DNA from: Cristatella mucedo
Taxonomy: Eukaryota > Bryozoa > Phylactolaemata > Cristatellidae
Direction of reading: 5' to 3'
Length of the DNA stretch: 64,000 nucleotides
Assembly (NCBI GenBank): GCA_009760855.2
Contig: WPIO01000302.1
Location: forward strand, 1 to 64,000
Shown: piece after piece, positions 1 through 10,624 of the stretch
Position numbering within the stretch: position 1 is the first letter of the stretch
How the letters are laid out: each line of letters opens with the position of its first letter
Translations under genes and position numbers: made by a program
Notes under the pieces: model-generated
What the model saw: only the letters and a program-made list of their open reading frames with translations
Told to the model about the DNA's origin: nothing
Databases searched by the model: none

Positions 1-383
1 TATTCCTTCAGAAATGTGTTATATTTTGGTGTGGTACACGCCGAGGCAATTGGGCGAAGCTACAACAAACCATGGTGCCTCGACTATTTATTGATCGTAG
101 CCAATAGATTATATGCAATTATATATTTCATAGATTTTCTGCATACAAAATGTTACAGACTTAGATCTAAACTAAATCTTACATTTTGAGAATAACAGTG
201 TGGTGTCAGCAGGTGCGCAGAAATGTTTGGAGGGTAGTGTAGAACATATACTGCTGACAGACACCTATACACGGTATTCAATGCATGTAAAGCTGCAATG
301 AAAGCCATAGCAAGAACAGCCTCCCTTCATCAGCCACGCCCCAATATGCAATGACAAAATCTCAGCTGCACACCTCTGGACCA

Positions 384-428
384 AGCTCCAGGTCCTGAGC
401 AGCAACGTGCTGCTCAGGACCTGGAGCT
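384..428. repeat. Near-perfect 45 bp palindrome
   Basis: Two 21-base arms (384-404 and 408-428) are exact reverse complements around a 3-base centre (acg). The left arm begins agctccaggtcc and the right arm ends ggacctggagct. It could form a very stable hairpin or cruciform. No coding frame or transposon end is recognisable next to it. It may be an inverted duplication or a hairpin RNA locus, but nothing beyond the symmetry supports a function. Confidence 0.9.
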
Positions 429-583
429 GCTTCCTTGTGGCAAGATTGTACTACCAGTGGCAATTTCCCAAGTTATCTCATTCCTGCAGGCAACTAAAGT
501 GATGATGCCTTACAGGCTAAGCTGACAAGTCGATTGATGAGGCATGTACGAATGAGCATTGAGTGGCCAGCAGCACAGCTTGC

Positions 584-909
<326 letters not shown>

Positions 910-911
<2 letters not shown>

Positions 912-1642
912 CAACAGAAAACCGACCTTAGCCTTCATTTGCTACCTTTTCGCCCCAAAAGAAGATTCACGACCTCCGGTTTTTTTTAGATTTACGCATA
1001 CTTGCTTTTAGCTAGCTAAAATATATAGCCGTACCACCGTATCATGCTCACTATCTCGATCGTCTGCTTCAATGCCCCTAGCTCTGGGAGTGGAATGCCG
1101 AGGTCTCCGAGGCAAGCTTCATTGCATGGCTGCCAGGAGCCCAAACCAAAAAGGGCCTGACACCACCGACCAGTGGCCAGCTGTCAGGAAGACAGGGCAT
1201 ATACCAGCAGACTAGAAGATAAGAAAGATATACATAAAAATATTTTTTTCCTCTGTTCAGAAAAGATACATATTTATGTTTCCCTGTCTTTCTGATCGCT
1301 GGTATCTTTCCTGATCTTCACCTATAAAAAGCTAAGTTTGTTAGTTTGTCAGTCCTTGACATCCTATTCACATTAAGTCCTTCATATTTATAGTCATACG
1401 AGGGTACAGTCATGAAAGAAAAGTGTACACAAAATGAAGTGGAAAGGGGTTAATTTGCTAACTAGCGTATGCAGGTAGCCACAATATCCATTTCCATAGT
1501 TGAATTTGAACATTCAAATGCTAGAACTTACAACACCTAAAAGAGACTAGGACTTTAAGGGATTTGTAAAAGGTGGCTACTGGTGGAAAATGCAGCAGCT
1601 TTCGCACGGTGCACTATGCCCGAAATGGCAAGTAGTACTTGC
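910..1642. other. No gene recognised
   Basis: Ordinary AT-rich sequence. I see no exon-like frame with splice sites and no recognisable transposon body. It is probably intergenic, or lies beyond the 3' side of the minus-strand RBFA exons. Confidence 0.5.
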
Positions 1643-1770
1643 CGAGCAGCTTTGGTCCAGCGGTTAAGGTACTTGCCTCGAAGTCAGTGGGCTGAAGCCC
1701 CGAGGCATATGCGAAGCGCCTGAATAGAGATTAAGTTCTCTTGGGGCGCTATGCAAATGGATTATATATA
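1643..1770 (+). mobile_element. SINE-1 (tRNA-derived head, LINE-A tail)
   Basis: The head (tttggtccagcggttaagg, then a ggctgaagccccgag B-box-like segment) looks like a degenerate tRNA promoter. The rest (gagattaagttctcttgggg, then gcgctatgcaaatgg) is the same tail that ends the LINE-A copies, followed by an AT-rich tract. Sharing the tail with a LINE is the usual way a SINE borrows that LINE's reverse transcriptase. Other copies lie near 6.03, 7.01 (minus), 11.32, 20.90 and 33.86 kb. Confidence 0.8.
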
Positions 1771-2089
1771 TTTCATATATTTCTCGCTCCCACTTGGACG
1801 AGCTGAGTTGGCGAATTGGAAAGCCAGGAAGCATTTTGGAAAGCTTACTGAATTAGTGTAAAGTGTGAGTTTTACCAGTTTGGTTAACTGGCTTCGAATT
1901 GACATAGATTCTAAATTTGCAGCCAGTACATTTGCTGAATGAATATCAAATTTTAGGCATGCTACTGATAAGGAAACAATGGCCATTATTGACTAACAAT
2001 GCTTACAGTAGTACCTAAATTATATTTTTTTTTAAATACCAACCATTGCCAACATGAACTCTAGCTGAAAGCTGCAGAGAATGATGCAC

Positions 2090-3133
2090 CTTATTGAAAG
2101 GATATTATTAGTTCTAGTACCTTCCATCCCTCACAGCTCTCTAGAACATCAAATTCTCCTAACTCACTTGCTTCGTGTATTGATGACATCCAAACATAGA
2201 TCCCAGCAAACTTTTTTAATTGAAAGATGATACAACCAACTTAACTAACACTCAAAATCGAATCTGCCAACATATCTCCTGTGAGATCTGCACTAAATCT
2301 ACATGTCCTGTTCCAAAGCAACCTTTCATTAGACGTCCACATCAGCTCTAGAATCAAGTCTGCCTCCTTTCAACTACACAACACTGCAAAAATTCAGGCT
2401 TGCTTAGGCAGAAATAGATACTACATCTAAATTGGTCTATGCATTTGTGGCATCTTGTCTCCACCTCTGTAACTCACTCCTAGCTGGTCTACCGGTGTAA
2501 AATCAGGTGCTTACAGTTGAAGCAAAACTGCAGCTAGACCTGTCTGTTATGAGCGTCGTCGCAGTTGCCACCTCACACGACTTCTCACCGACCTGCACAG
2601 GCTCACAGACAAGCAGTAAATCTATTTCAAGGTTCTGTCACTAATTCTCAAGTCCTTTCATTCTCTAGCTCCAGCCTACATCTACACCCAACCAGTTTAT
2701 ACATGGTTCCACTTGCTTTTCTTTATCTAATCGTTCATCTACACCTCGCACATACCTCAAATCCTCTGGAGATGGTGCCTTTAGTTCGTAGGCCCCCAAA
2801 GCCAAGAACTCACTTCGGACTGACGGCACGCCATCACATGATTTGACAACATTTAAAAAGAAGCTAAACCTATCTATTTTATTTATAACAGCATTTAGTG
2901 GGTCCATGAAATTCGTTCTTTATATGCTTATGTGTCCTGACATTGTGCATGCTGCCATTAGCTATATTTGCCTGCTGACAATGTGCACGTCATCTCAAAA
3001 CATGTTATGCTTGCTGCCATTGAAAATACTACCGCTAATCATTCCATCATGCTTTGTTTGCAGCAAATGTAAAGGCCTACACAAAAATTAAGTTCTCTGA
3101 AGGTGCTATACAAATGTATTATCATTATTATTC
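2090..3133 (+). mobile_element. LINE-A fragment, ORF2 C-terminal part and 3' tail
   Basis: 5'-truncated CR1/L2-like non-LTR retrotransposon. Translated pieces match other copies in the window: the region after the YADD box (around 2120-2200), the tract ending in CxxSLLAGLP (around 2450-2500), and the terminal domain (LADLH, ARRPP, then TFKKKLN) to about 2900. It ends in the family tail (attaagttctctgaaggtgc) and ATT-rich repeats. Frameshifts and stops make it non-functional. Confidence 0.8.
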
Positions 3134-3328
3134 CTTTCCACTCAACTTGAACGGGCGACCTTGCCCCATTAAAAAATAGCACGCCCATCCACCCATACCC
3201 ACGACTTGCCAGCATTCCAACATGGCAGCGGTAGGCAGCTGAAGGGCAAGGGCTTCAAGGCAACAGCGCATCGTCAACGAGGACTGTAAGTAGGCAGCAT
3301 GAGCACACCAGTGCACGCATGCGCGCGC

Positions 3329-3335
3329 GCACACA

Positions 3336-3381
<46 letters not shown>
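3329..3381. repeat. (AC)n microsatellite
   Basis: About 50 bp of near-pure AC/GT. It lies just downstream (minus sense) of the RBFA exon, inside the following intron. Confidence 0.97.
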
Positions 3382-3385
<4 letters not shown>

Positions 3386-3421
3386 CACACACGCACACAC
3401 GAGGCAGCCAGATCAACTTGC

Positions 3422-3531
3422 CTCAGCTTGCTTGCCAAGCCTGTCAGTTTCTCCTGCATCTGGTCATCGCGTGGACTGCCGTCAGCAAGCCAGTATACAT
3501 TCAGGTTGTTCATGTCGGTTGTGACCTTGAC
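3422..3531 (-). CDS. RBFA: RBFA exon: ribosome-binding factor A core, second visible exon
   Basis: RbfA-family proteins bind the 30S/small mitoribosomal subunit and act in small-subunit rRNA maturation; animal RBFA is mitochondrial. The 110 bp minus-strand exon starts after a T-rich acceptor (ttttttag) and reads VKVTTDMNNLNVYWLADGS, then about 17 more residues to ASKL. This matches the family's central beta strand (V-V-P-D-L..A-V-Y) and the helix leading to LRHEL. It ends in phase 2 at ctgag, followed by gcaagt, a textbook GC donor, so the next intron is probably GC-AG. It joins in phase 0 to the exon at 10625-10822. I did not find the next exon (expected to start by completing Arg and then His-Glu-Leu); it may lie beyond position 1. 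The assignment rests on the motif pattern, not on a search. Confidence 0.78.
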
Positions 3532-3539
3532 CTAAAAAA

Positions 3540-4384
3540 CTAGCAAAGTCACGCATGTGCAGCCGACATGTTTCGCTCAGGCACCAAGGCAGCTTTTTAG
3601 CATCCTGCTTTTCAATTCTTGCACGCACAAACTCATTTAACTGTGCCCTGTGAATATAACCACTGAGCCCCCTCCCCAGCGATCTCGACTGCATCCCAGA
3701 TATAAACCAACGATTCACCAGGGTGTGACCCTTGGTGAAAAGCTGTCGGCAGTACACATACAGCGAGACACTGCTAATGTGCACGGCATCAAGACAAACA
3801 TGTAGATGGGAAGCGTAGCACTTTCACCCAGCCCAACTTCGAAAGGGTTACGGAGACACTAGATTTAACGCAGTTTGCATAACTTAGGTCTAAAGAGTCG
3901 AGTCCCTTCAAACTGGATTTGCTAAGCCAAACTAACCGCTAGAGGCTGTTGGCTGGCATTCTAAAACCAAAGGCATCAGATCTGCTGAGAGCGCTCTAGT
4001 TTAGACATCGGTAGACGGATTTATTTTATAGCAAAGTGGGTCTTCTTCCGAAAATGGTCAGCAGAACCAAATGGCATAGACTCCTACCAATGCATGGCTT
4101 TCTTGCGCAATAGGCAGCATGAGGAGCCTGAATGCGAAACCCCATTCAACTAATTTTCTAAGCAAAGCACATTTGCCATGCTGGGCTGTTTATCTATCCA
4201 GCACACTGATGGGATCAAATTTATCGCAGCCTTGCCTAAAAACTATGGCTACCTTCCACTCCAGCTAAGGGATAGGCATACTACTTCACCCATACTGGGA
4301 CCCCACATACCACACTGGGGCTTTGCACACAATACTAGGGCCTGGCAAGCTTTGTTTTGGGTATCGTACGATGCTCCTATGCTT
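3540..4384. other. Intron sequence of RBFA, no feature recognised
   Basis: Unique-looking sequence between the RBFA exon and the first inverted LINE. A 100-codon minus-strand frame (3482-3784) overlaps the exon in another frame and has no recognisable similarity, so I do not call it. Confidence 0.5.
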
Positions 4385-4830
4385 ACAATAATAATACACT
4401 TGATAAATCGCCCTCAGAGAACTCAATCTCTTTCTAGGTGCTTTACATTTGCTGCAAAAGGAACGCGATTAAATAGTGAGTAATATCATGCTTGATAAAC
4501 AACATGAATAACAAGGTTAGGGGTGACATGCAAAGGGTCGGCATGCAAGCCTGGTCAGTGGCAGCATGCACGGTGTCAGCATGCATAAGCACATAATTGA
4601 TGAATCACAGGGACCCACTAAATGCTGTCTTATAAAGGTGCATTTTAAAGTTCTTTTTAAATGTGGTCAAGTCAGGGGATGTTGTGATGCAAGTCGGGAG
4701 TGAGTGCTTAATTGCGAATGTGCCAGATGTTTATGAGAAAATTAACAAAGATTATGCATACACAGTGAAAAGTTGCTCCAGAGAAAGTGCTGTGGACGTG
4801 GATGACTGACTAGAACAGAAACTCCGAAAA
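4385..4830 (-). mobile_element. LINE-A fragment, inverted
   Basis: Begins (plus sense) with the reverse complement of the LINE-A 3' tail (ataataatacacttgataaa, cgccctcagagaactcaat). It continues through the reverse complement of the terminal coding part (gggacccactaaatgctgtc, tttttaaatgtggtcaagtc). Heavily mutated. Confidence 0.75.
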
Positions 4831-4834
4831 CTTA

Positions 4835-5425
4835 TTGGTGGCCATCTTGTGATGCAGAGCAAGTGTGCAGAGCTGGTAGCAGGGCACTATCTAGAAGGAG
4901 CCCGCTGACCGATCTGTGTGATGGACAGCACCGCCAGCCCCCCCCCCATGGCCAAGCCTCAGGTCTAACGACCACCTCAATGTAAAGTAACTCTGTCTCT
5001 AACTGCACAAAGATTATGTGGGTGTTACGCAGGAGAGTTTTGTATAGCGCCCTCACAGCCTAAGCGGCTTTCGGTGTGCATTCGGTAGCCAAGAGACTTC
5101 ATCTCACGCAACAAAGTGAAAGTGAGGAGCACAGTTGAGTCAGGAGAGCAGTTGAGGTAGTTAGTAGCATACAAGTAGCAGCTCAGGACGGCTGGAAAGC
5201 ATGTGCCATAGTCGGTAGCACGAGATATGTCGCTGCATTCGAGTTTTGGAAGTGAGTTCCACAGTCTAGGACCTACAGAGCAAAAGCTTCTGTCACCAAC
5301 AAGCCAACTTTTCTTTAAGCGGAGGAAGAGACCAGCTTATTAATTGTTCACAGAGTGCCTGAGGGCACGAGGAAGCTGAACCTGGAGCAGCAATTCAGCT
5401 AGATACAAGTGATGAGTGGCGCTCT
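4835..5425 (-). mobile_element. LINE-B 3' fragment, inverted
   Basis: The reverse complement matches the C-terminal part of the LINE-B copy at 24.6-25.5 kb: the shared segment for a VGDRSL..GPRLWN-type motif, and the 3' end with gtgggtgttacgcaggagag and gttttgtatagcgccctcac. No intact frame. Confidence 0.75.
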
Positions 5426-5429
5426 ACTC

Positions 5430-6829
5430 ACTGCACCTAGAGCTCTAGAGCAGTTGGCTCGGTGGCAGCTAAGCAGCACACGAGAGGCAGGCTCAGCCCA
5501 CGCAATTTGACCCCACACACTGTGAGAGCAAAAATGGACACAGAGAAATAGGAGAATAACGATGAAACTCTGCACGATGCAAGCCTGTCTACGCATCTCC
5601 ATCCCGAGATTCTTCACCAGTTCTGGACACTGTGGAATGGCGGGCACAACTTGTTAAATTGATTAGGATACAGCATAGACAGACAGATGGATCACCGATC
5701 GCTAGAAAATGAGGTCTTTTTAACTGTGCACTACTTTTGCAGGCTGATGCATAACTGAAAGTGTGGAGCCCTTCTGATTAATATTGAATTTTGCAGAACT
5801 CTCAACAATGCTTGACAATGTTAGGTTGCCATTGCCTTGGCAGAGCACATGCAAAACTGAGCAGTACGTCAAAAAAACTATGCCTGTTTGCTGAGGACCG
5901 GCAGCAGCGTAATGCCTAGAAACTGTGAAATGCCTAGTGACCGTGGCTTTTGCCTCTGCTTTTGCATTAAATGGGCATGCATGGGCATGTCAATCAGATC
6001 ATGTTCTACCCTGGTTTTGACCTAGCAGTAAAATGCTGGCCTTTATTGACCAAGACCGTGGATCAGAGCCATGCGTTTCATATGTAAAGCAATTGGATAG
6101 AGATTAAGTTCTCTTATACAAAGGACATGTAAAAATACAAAGACTTAAGTAGGGTGCCCAACAATCTGAGTGCTGTCGATGCCAATTGCATGGCCAAACG
6201 TAAATACTGAGCAATGCTGAAAAGCTAAAGATAAGTAGGAGGGCCGGCAAGCAAGCGACTTGCAGCTGGGAAGGTACTGCCACGATTGGCTGCAGATGAA
6301 GAGACTACATCGTCAGTCATAATCTGGTGTTTCATGAGCTTTTCAAAGAGAAGGGCGCCCACATTTAAGTCAACCGTCTTACTTTTCCAGCCATCACATG
6401 ATGCAAATCCCTTTCACAAAAATTCTACAAGAGGGTTTCCAAAATGCAAGACCTTGGCGACCATGCTCATGGATAGCTCACGATTAGCAAAATGCTAGGC
6501 GAAGCGACTCTAACTGTTAAATCGAGACCTTCGAACTTAACTCGCACCGACTAAACCATACCTGCTGCAAACCGAAGGACAAGTTTATATTCACATCAAG
6601 GATAATAGCGCATCCATAAGGTAAGGCAAACCTGACTTCCGGCACCACTAAGAGTGCAGTCAATGAACAAAGCTTCTCTCTTAGCCACCGTCCGTCTGCA
6701 CGCTGTATACGGTAGCACCGATTGCGTGGCATTAGCAGATAATTGAATATATTTTTGCTGCTTCACGAAACGTCTCTGCCTCAGACCCTCAGATTTCTAA
6801 TTCAATAATTTTCAAAGTCGAAGGCAATT
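5430..6829. other. RBFA intron stretch with one decayed SINE-1
   Basis: Mostly unassigned sequence inside the large RBFA intron. About 6025-6125 is a degenerate plus-strand SINE-1 (gaccaagaccgtggatcaga head remnant, gagattaagttctcttatac tail). Two minus-strand frames (around 6290-6460 and 6540-6730) have passable splice-like edges, but no family similarity that I recognise. Confidence 0.5.
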
Positions 6830-7834
6830 TTAAATGTCTATCCCAATCAAAGAAGACCTCTAGACCCTATTCCCACTGTCCTAATTTTAAGATGCATAGT
6901 TCTGCTGCTGCCAGCATAACTAACACCGTGAATATGTCATTAGCCTTAGGTCAAGTCCCAGAACCTTTCAAAAAGGCCGTAGTCTGGCCACTACTCAAAA
7001 TATAATTAAAAAATTTAATTCATTTGCGCTCCAAGAGAACTAAATCTCTATTAAGGCGCTTCACACCAGGGCTCGAGCCCACGACCTCAGCCAGACCTTA
7101 GTCGGGGCGAGCCCCTTAACCACTGGACCAACCCAGCTCGGCTAACTAATCAAGAAAACAACACTAGACCAAGAGAACTTGAGCAACTCCTGCTCACTCT
7201 GCCTTCTACCATTTCTGTCAAAGACACTGGAACAACTCTCAGCAGACCAGCTGAACTCATATATGGAAACTTCAAACCTTGCTAGTAAGTTCCAGTCTGG
7301 TTTTAGAGCTCCTAATCACCCCACAAAGTCAGCATTGCTTCGGGTGTACAACGACCTACTTAGGAATGCAGACATGGGTAAGAGTATCTCTGCTTATTTT
7401 GCTGGATCTTTCGGCATCTTTTGATACTATCGATCACCAAGTCCTTCTCGAGCGCCGCTAATCTCGCCTGGGCATCACTGGTACTGCGCTGCAACGGTTT
7501 TAGTCCTATCTCAGAGGGAGACTCCAGAGTATGGATGTGAATGGAAAATGATCACTCAAGGTTTAATCTGCAAGAAATCTAGGTGCCATGTTCCCAAGTG
7601 ACTTTTCGTTAGACGATCACATCAGCTCCACAATCAAGCCTGCTTACTTCCAGCTACATTACATGGCTAAAATCCCGGCTTGTTTAGACAGGGATACCAC
7701 ATCTAAGTTGCTCCATGCATTTGTGACATCCCGTCTTGACTTCTGTAACTCACTGCTGCCGGGTTCTGTGCAATCAGGCGCTTCCAGCTGGTGCAAAACT
7801 CTGCAGCTAGGCTTGTCTGTCGTGAGCTAGTAAA
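6830..7834 (+). mobile_element. LINE-A fragment with nested SINE
   Basis: Reverse-transcriptase pieces in order: a SQSKK..RPYSHCP linker (around 6840), KAVVWPLLK (around 6980), then after a SINE interruption LSKTLEQLSADQLNSY (around 7205-7260), FQSGFRAPNHPTKSALLRVYNDLL, and LLDLSASFDTIDHQVLLERR (ends around 7460). The thumb and terminal region runs to about 7834. Stops and frameshifts occur throughout. It is an inactive CR1/L2-like ORF2. Confidence 0.88.
7012..7140 (-). mobile_element. SINE-1 nested in LINE-A
   Basis: Inverted copy: tail (ctccaagagaactaaatctc) then tRNA-like head (gggctcgagcccacgacctc, ccccttaaccactggaccaa). It splits the LINE-A reading frame between KAVVWPLL(K) and the segment before LSKTLEQ, so it inserted later than that LINE. 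Confidence 0.85.
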
Positions 7835-7984
7835 GCGTCAACAGTAAAATGATCAACAAGTAAAACGATACTAACATACTAATATACTAACAGCCAACAG
7901 TAAAACGATAGAATGCAGGCTCGAAACCTGTTGACGGTTTATTCTATCTGCTATTAGTCTACCCAGGCATTCGGGATCCTATGG

Positions 7985-8480
7985 ACCCTATTTTACCATG
8001 TATAAGCCTCCTTTTTATATCCAAAATTGGGGGTCAGATAATGTAGAGGGAGGGGGCTTATACATGGGAGGTTACTCTTGTTTTGCTTTAATATTTTGCT
8101 AAACAACGTACCTGCTTGGAATGTCACCCAACAAAAATTAACTGGCTGCCAAAATGTGGTCGATAGGCTTGCTTATCAAGAAGTTTCAAATAGTGTGGCA
8201 TTTCACAGACAATGGATGAAACAGATGAAGCAGTCTATGAAGAGAGTGACGACGACAATGACGATATCGGAATTTCCATCAAACTTTAAGCCTGTGCTAT
8301 AAACAAGGAATATAGAGAGCGTATCGGCACCTTTCCTGATGCAAGGAATGGTGATAGACATGAGTGATTATTATGAATCAATTTTGTTCAGTTCAGTCAG
8401 TTACTGAATAACAATAATTTTTTCCCAATAAATGGCTTGTACAACGGGGGGTAGGGCCTATACAAGGTAAAATACGGTAT
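7985..8480 (+). mobile_element. Pogo/Tigger-like deletion derivative
   Basis: Imperfect terminal inverted repeats: 5' accctattttaccatgtata and 3', read on minus, taccgtattttaccttgtat. Inside (8175-8288) a plus frame reads SFK, a stop codon, CGISQTMDETDEAVYEES and an acidic tail (DDDNDD) ending in a stop. This resembles the C-terminal end of pogo/Tigger transposases (SFKKCGIsnaLdGtED then acidic). The DDE core is missing, so this is an internally deleted, non-autonomous copy. Confidence 0.65.
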
Positions 8481-9119
8481 TTAATCTACAAGTATATAAT
8501 CCATATAAGTGTCTGACCGGCTTCCAATGCACTGCGGCTGAGTCGACAGACATGCAGACCTAGCAGTTGTCACATGCAGCATAGGACAAAACACGGTCCG
8601 TGGTAATTTAATCCAAAAAACCTGTGCACTCCTGCCAAGTTCAATATTTGAATTAGGATGCTCAGTGATGGCGGCAATCATCTAGTCAGATGCAACAGCA
8701 AGGACTACAAGCATACCAATGGCAAAATGTAAGTCATGGTGACATTGATCGTGATTATTTGCACCTAATACCCAGCTGCTGTTTTACCACGAGCTTTAAT
8801 TTGTCAGTAGTCCCAAACTGCTTAACGAATTGAGGGTGGGTCAGCAAGCAATATAAAATGATTTTTTTGACTTAGTGGTAGGTTTGCTGGGCAACTCTGG
8901 CCAGATGTCAGACAGTCAGATGGGAATTTGACACACAGGTACGTGTTGGAAACCTGACCAGGCTGTGCAATCAGTGGGTCCTGCAGGTTATGAAACATCA
9001 ATCATAAACATATACCAACTGACATGCTTTGTTTATGATATATGCAAAGTGTATGGAGAAAGATTGTTCTCTCAAGGCACTATACGAATGTTATTATCAT
9101 CATTATTACGTCTGCTTGA
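8481..9119. other. RBFA intron stretch; decayed LINE-A tail near its end
   Basis: No gene recognised. About 9040-9110 (gagaaagattgttctctcaa, ggcactatacgaatgttatt) resembles a LINE-A/SINE-1 tail with ATT repeats and sits immediately before the CA repeat. Confidence 0.5.
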
Positions 9120-9121
9120 GA

Positions 9122-9122
9122 T

Positions 9123-9196
<74 letters not shown>
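9122..9196. repeat. (CA)n microsatellite
   Basis: About 75 bp of pure CA. It directly follows a LINE/SINE-type tail, a common place for simple repeats to expand. Confidence 0.98.
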
Positions 9197-9198
<2 letters not shown>

Positions 9199-9284
9199 AT
9201 ATGCAGACATGCGTGTATATATATATGCAATATGCAGACAGCTTCACTGATGTAATTCGCTCATCGTGACATCTACTCTAATGT

Positions 9285-9545
9285 TTCCAGCTATGGCACA
9301 TCGTTCCCAACCTTCCTGAGCTGCTACTCCCATGCTACTCACCCCTTAAGCTGCTCTCATGGCTCAGCTAATGCTTCTCATTTCTTTTTGTTGAGTGAGA
9401 TGACGTCTGCTGGCTACCAAATGCTTATCGAAAGCCACCTAGGCTTTGAATGAGCTATACACAACTCTCCTGCATAAGACCCACATAGTCTTCATGGCTT
9501 TGAGGAGTTACAGAAGGATATACATCGATACTGGACGGTTATGCA
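9285..9545 (+). mobile_element. LINE-B 3' fragment
   Basis: Collinear with the 3' end of the LINE-B copy at 25.2-25.45 kb: gctatggcacatcgttccca, then ctaccaaatgcttatcgaaa, then ctctcctgcataagacccac, then a gagttacagaaggatataca end. Strongly 5'-truncated. Confidence 0.8.
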
Positions 9546-10279
9546 AATGACACGTGAGCAATGTACGTTACGTATCTCCATTAAATTTCCACCAAGCTGT
9601 CAAGGACAATATGGGTGTATGCAGGTGAATTTTCTGCTCGAGTACATGCAACGACTCCAGCTTTCGGTCTGCATTCTCTGACCACGTTAGTTTTCATCTC
9701 AATATACAGAGCAAAAGTGAGAAGCATAGGATAATTAGGATTATTGACGACGCTAAAGAAATCTAACAAGCACCGAAGGAAGGCTGGAAGGAAGTGAAAG
9801 GACAAGCAGCACAAGAAAAGTTATCGTACCGCAGGCATAAAGTATGTGAGTCACACAGCCCAAAGTCTTTAGAGCACAAGCATTTGTCATCATAAGCCTA
9901 CAAGTGAGAGAAAAAGGACAATTCATTGCCTATCCCGAGACAAACTGAGGACACACGCATGCTGCCTGGAGCAGTCCAGAAAAGTATGAATGAGCAAAGC
10001 CCAGAAGGCCTTTATTATGTAAATGTGAGACTTTAGGCTTGTACTTGTACGTGCAGTTAAATGTGCTGACGGATAAGTGGAAGGGTATCCAGGTCTTTTA
10101 GCAAAGGCCGAATTATTTGCATATTGACTAATCGAGCATGAACACATTTTGAGCTAACCAACTAACAGAGGTCAGATTTAATTAATTTTCATTTCTAACC
10201 TCCTTCGGGGTAAGTTAGCCCAGTTCCGTGACCCTTGCTACCCGACTTTTGCTCCGTGACCCCTTCTCAATGACCCTTG

Positions 10280-10482
10280 CTCTAGGACAGTGGCTCTCAA
10301 CCTGTGGGTCGAGACCCCTTAGGGAGTCGACCGACCCTTTCACAGGGGTCGCCTAAGGCCATCGAAAAACACACATTTCCACATTTTGTATACAATAATT
10401 TTATGGTTGGGGGTCGCCACAACATGAGGAACTGTATTAAAGGGTCGTTGCATTAGGAAGGTTGAGAACCACTGCTCTAGGA
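10280..10482. mobile_element. hAT MITE, SPIN (Space Invaders/URR1)-like, with 8 bp TSD
   Basis: The element spans 10288-10474 (187 bp), flanked by the exact 8-base duplication ctctagga (10280-10287 and 10475-10482). Ends are cagtggctctcaacctgtgg and, at the right, aggttgagaaccactg, a 16 bp imperfect inverted repeat. The interior (cctttcacaggggtcgccta, ggggtcgccacaacatgagg, aactgtattaaagggtcg) agrees closely with what I remember of the SPIN/URR1 non-autonomous hAT consensus. There is no coding capacity. Eight-base target duplications are characteristic of hAT elements. The family name comes from memory and was not searched. Confidence 0.88.
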
Positions 10483-10624
10483 TATGCCGAGACCATCGGC
10501 AGGGTGCTAGCAACCCACAGCAACCGGCGAAGTTATGCAGCAGGCTATGCGACAGCAGTCATTCAGCAGTACAGCAAGCTGAATGCTACCAGCAGGAAGA
10601 AGCGGCAATACAAGCATACCTCAC

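Noticed and set aside
3128-3543. Cys-Val and His-Thr frames over the CA repeat
   Set aside because: Microsatellite artefacts; only the separate frame at 3422-3531 is a real exon.
6290-6732. Two minus-strand exon-like frames (one with GALLFEKLMKHQIMTDDV, one with VPEVRFALPYGCAIILDV)
   Set aside because: They have plausible residues and passable splice edges, but lie inside the RBFA intron, match no family I know, and the first has a stop just upstream without a good acceptor.
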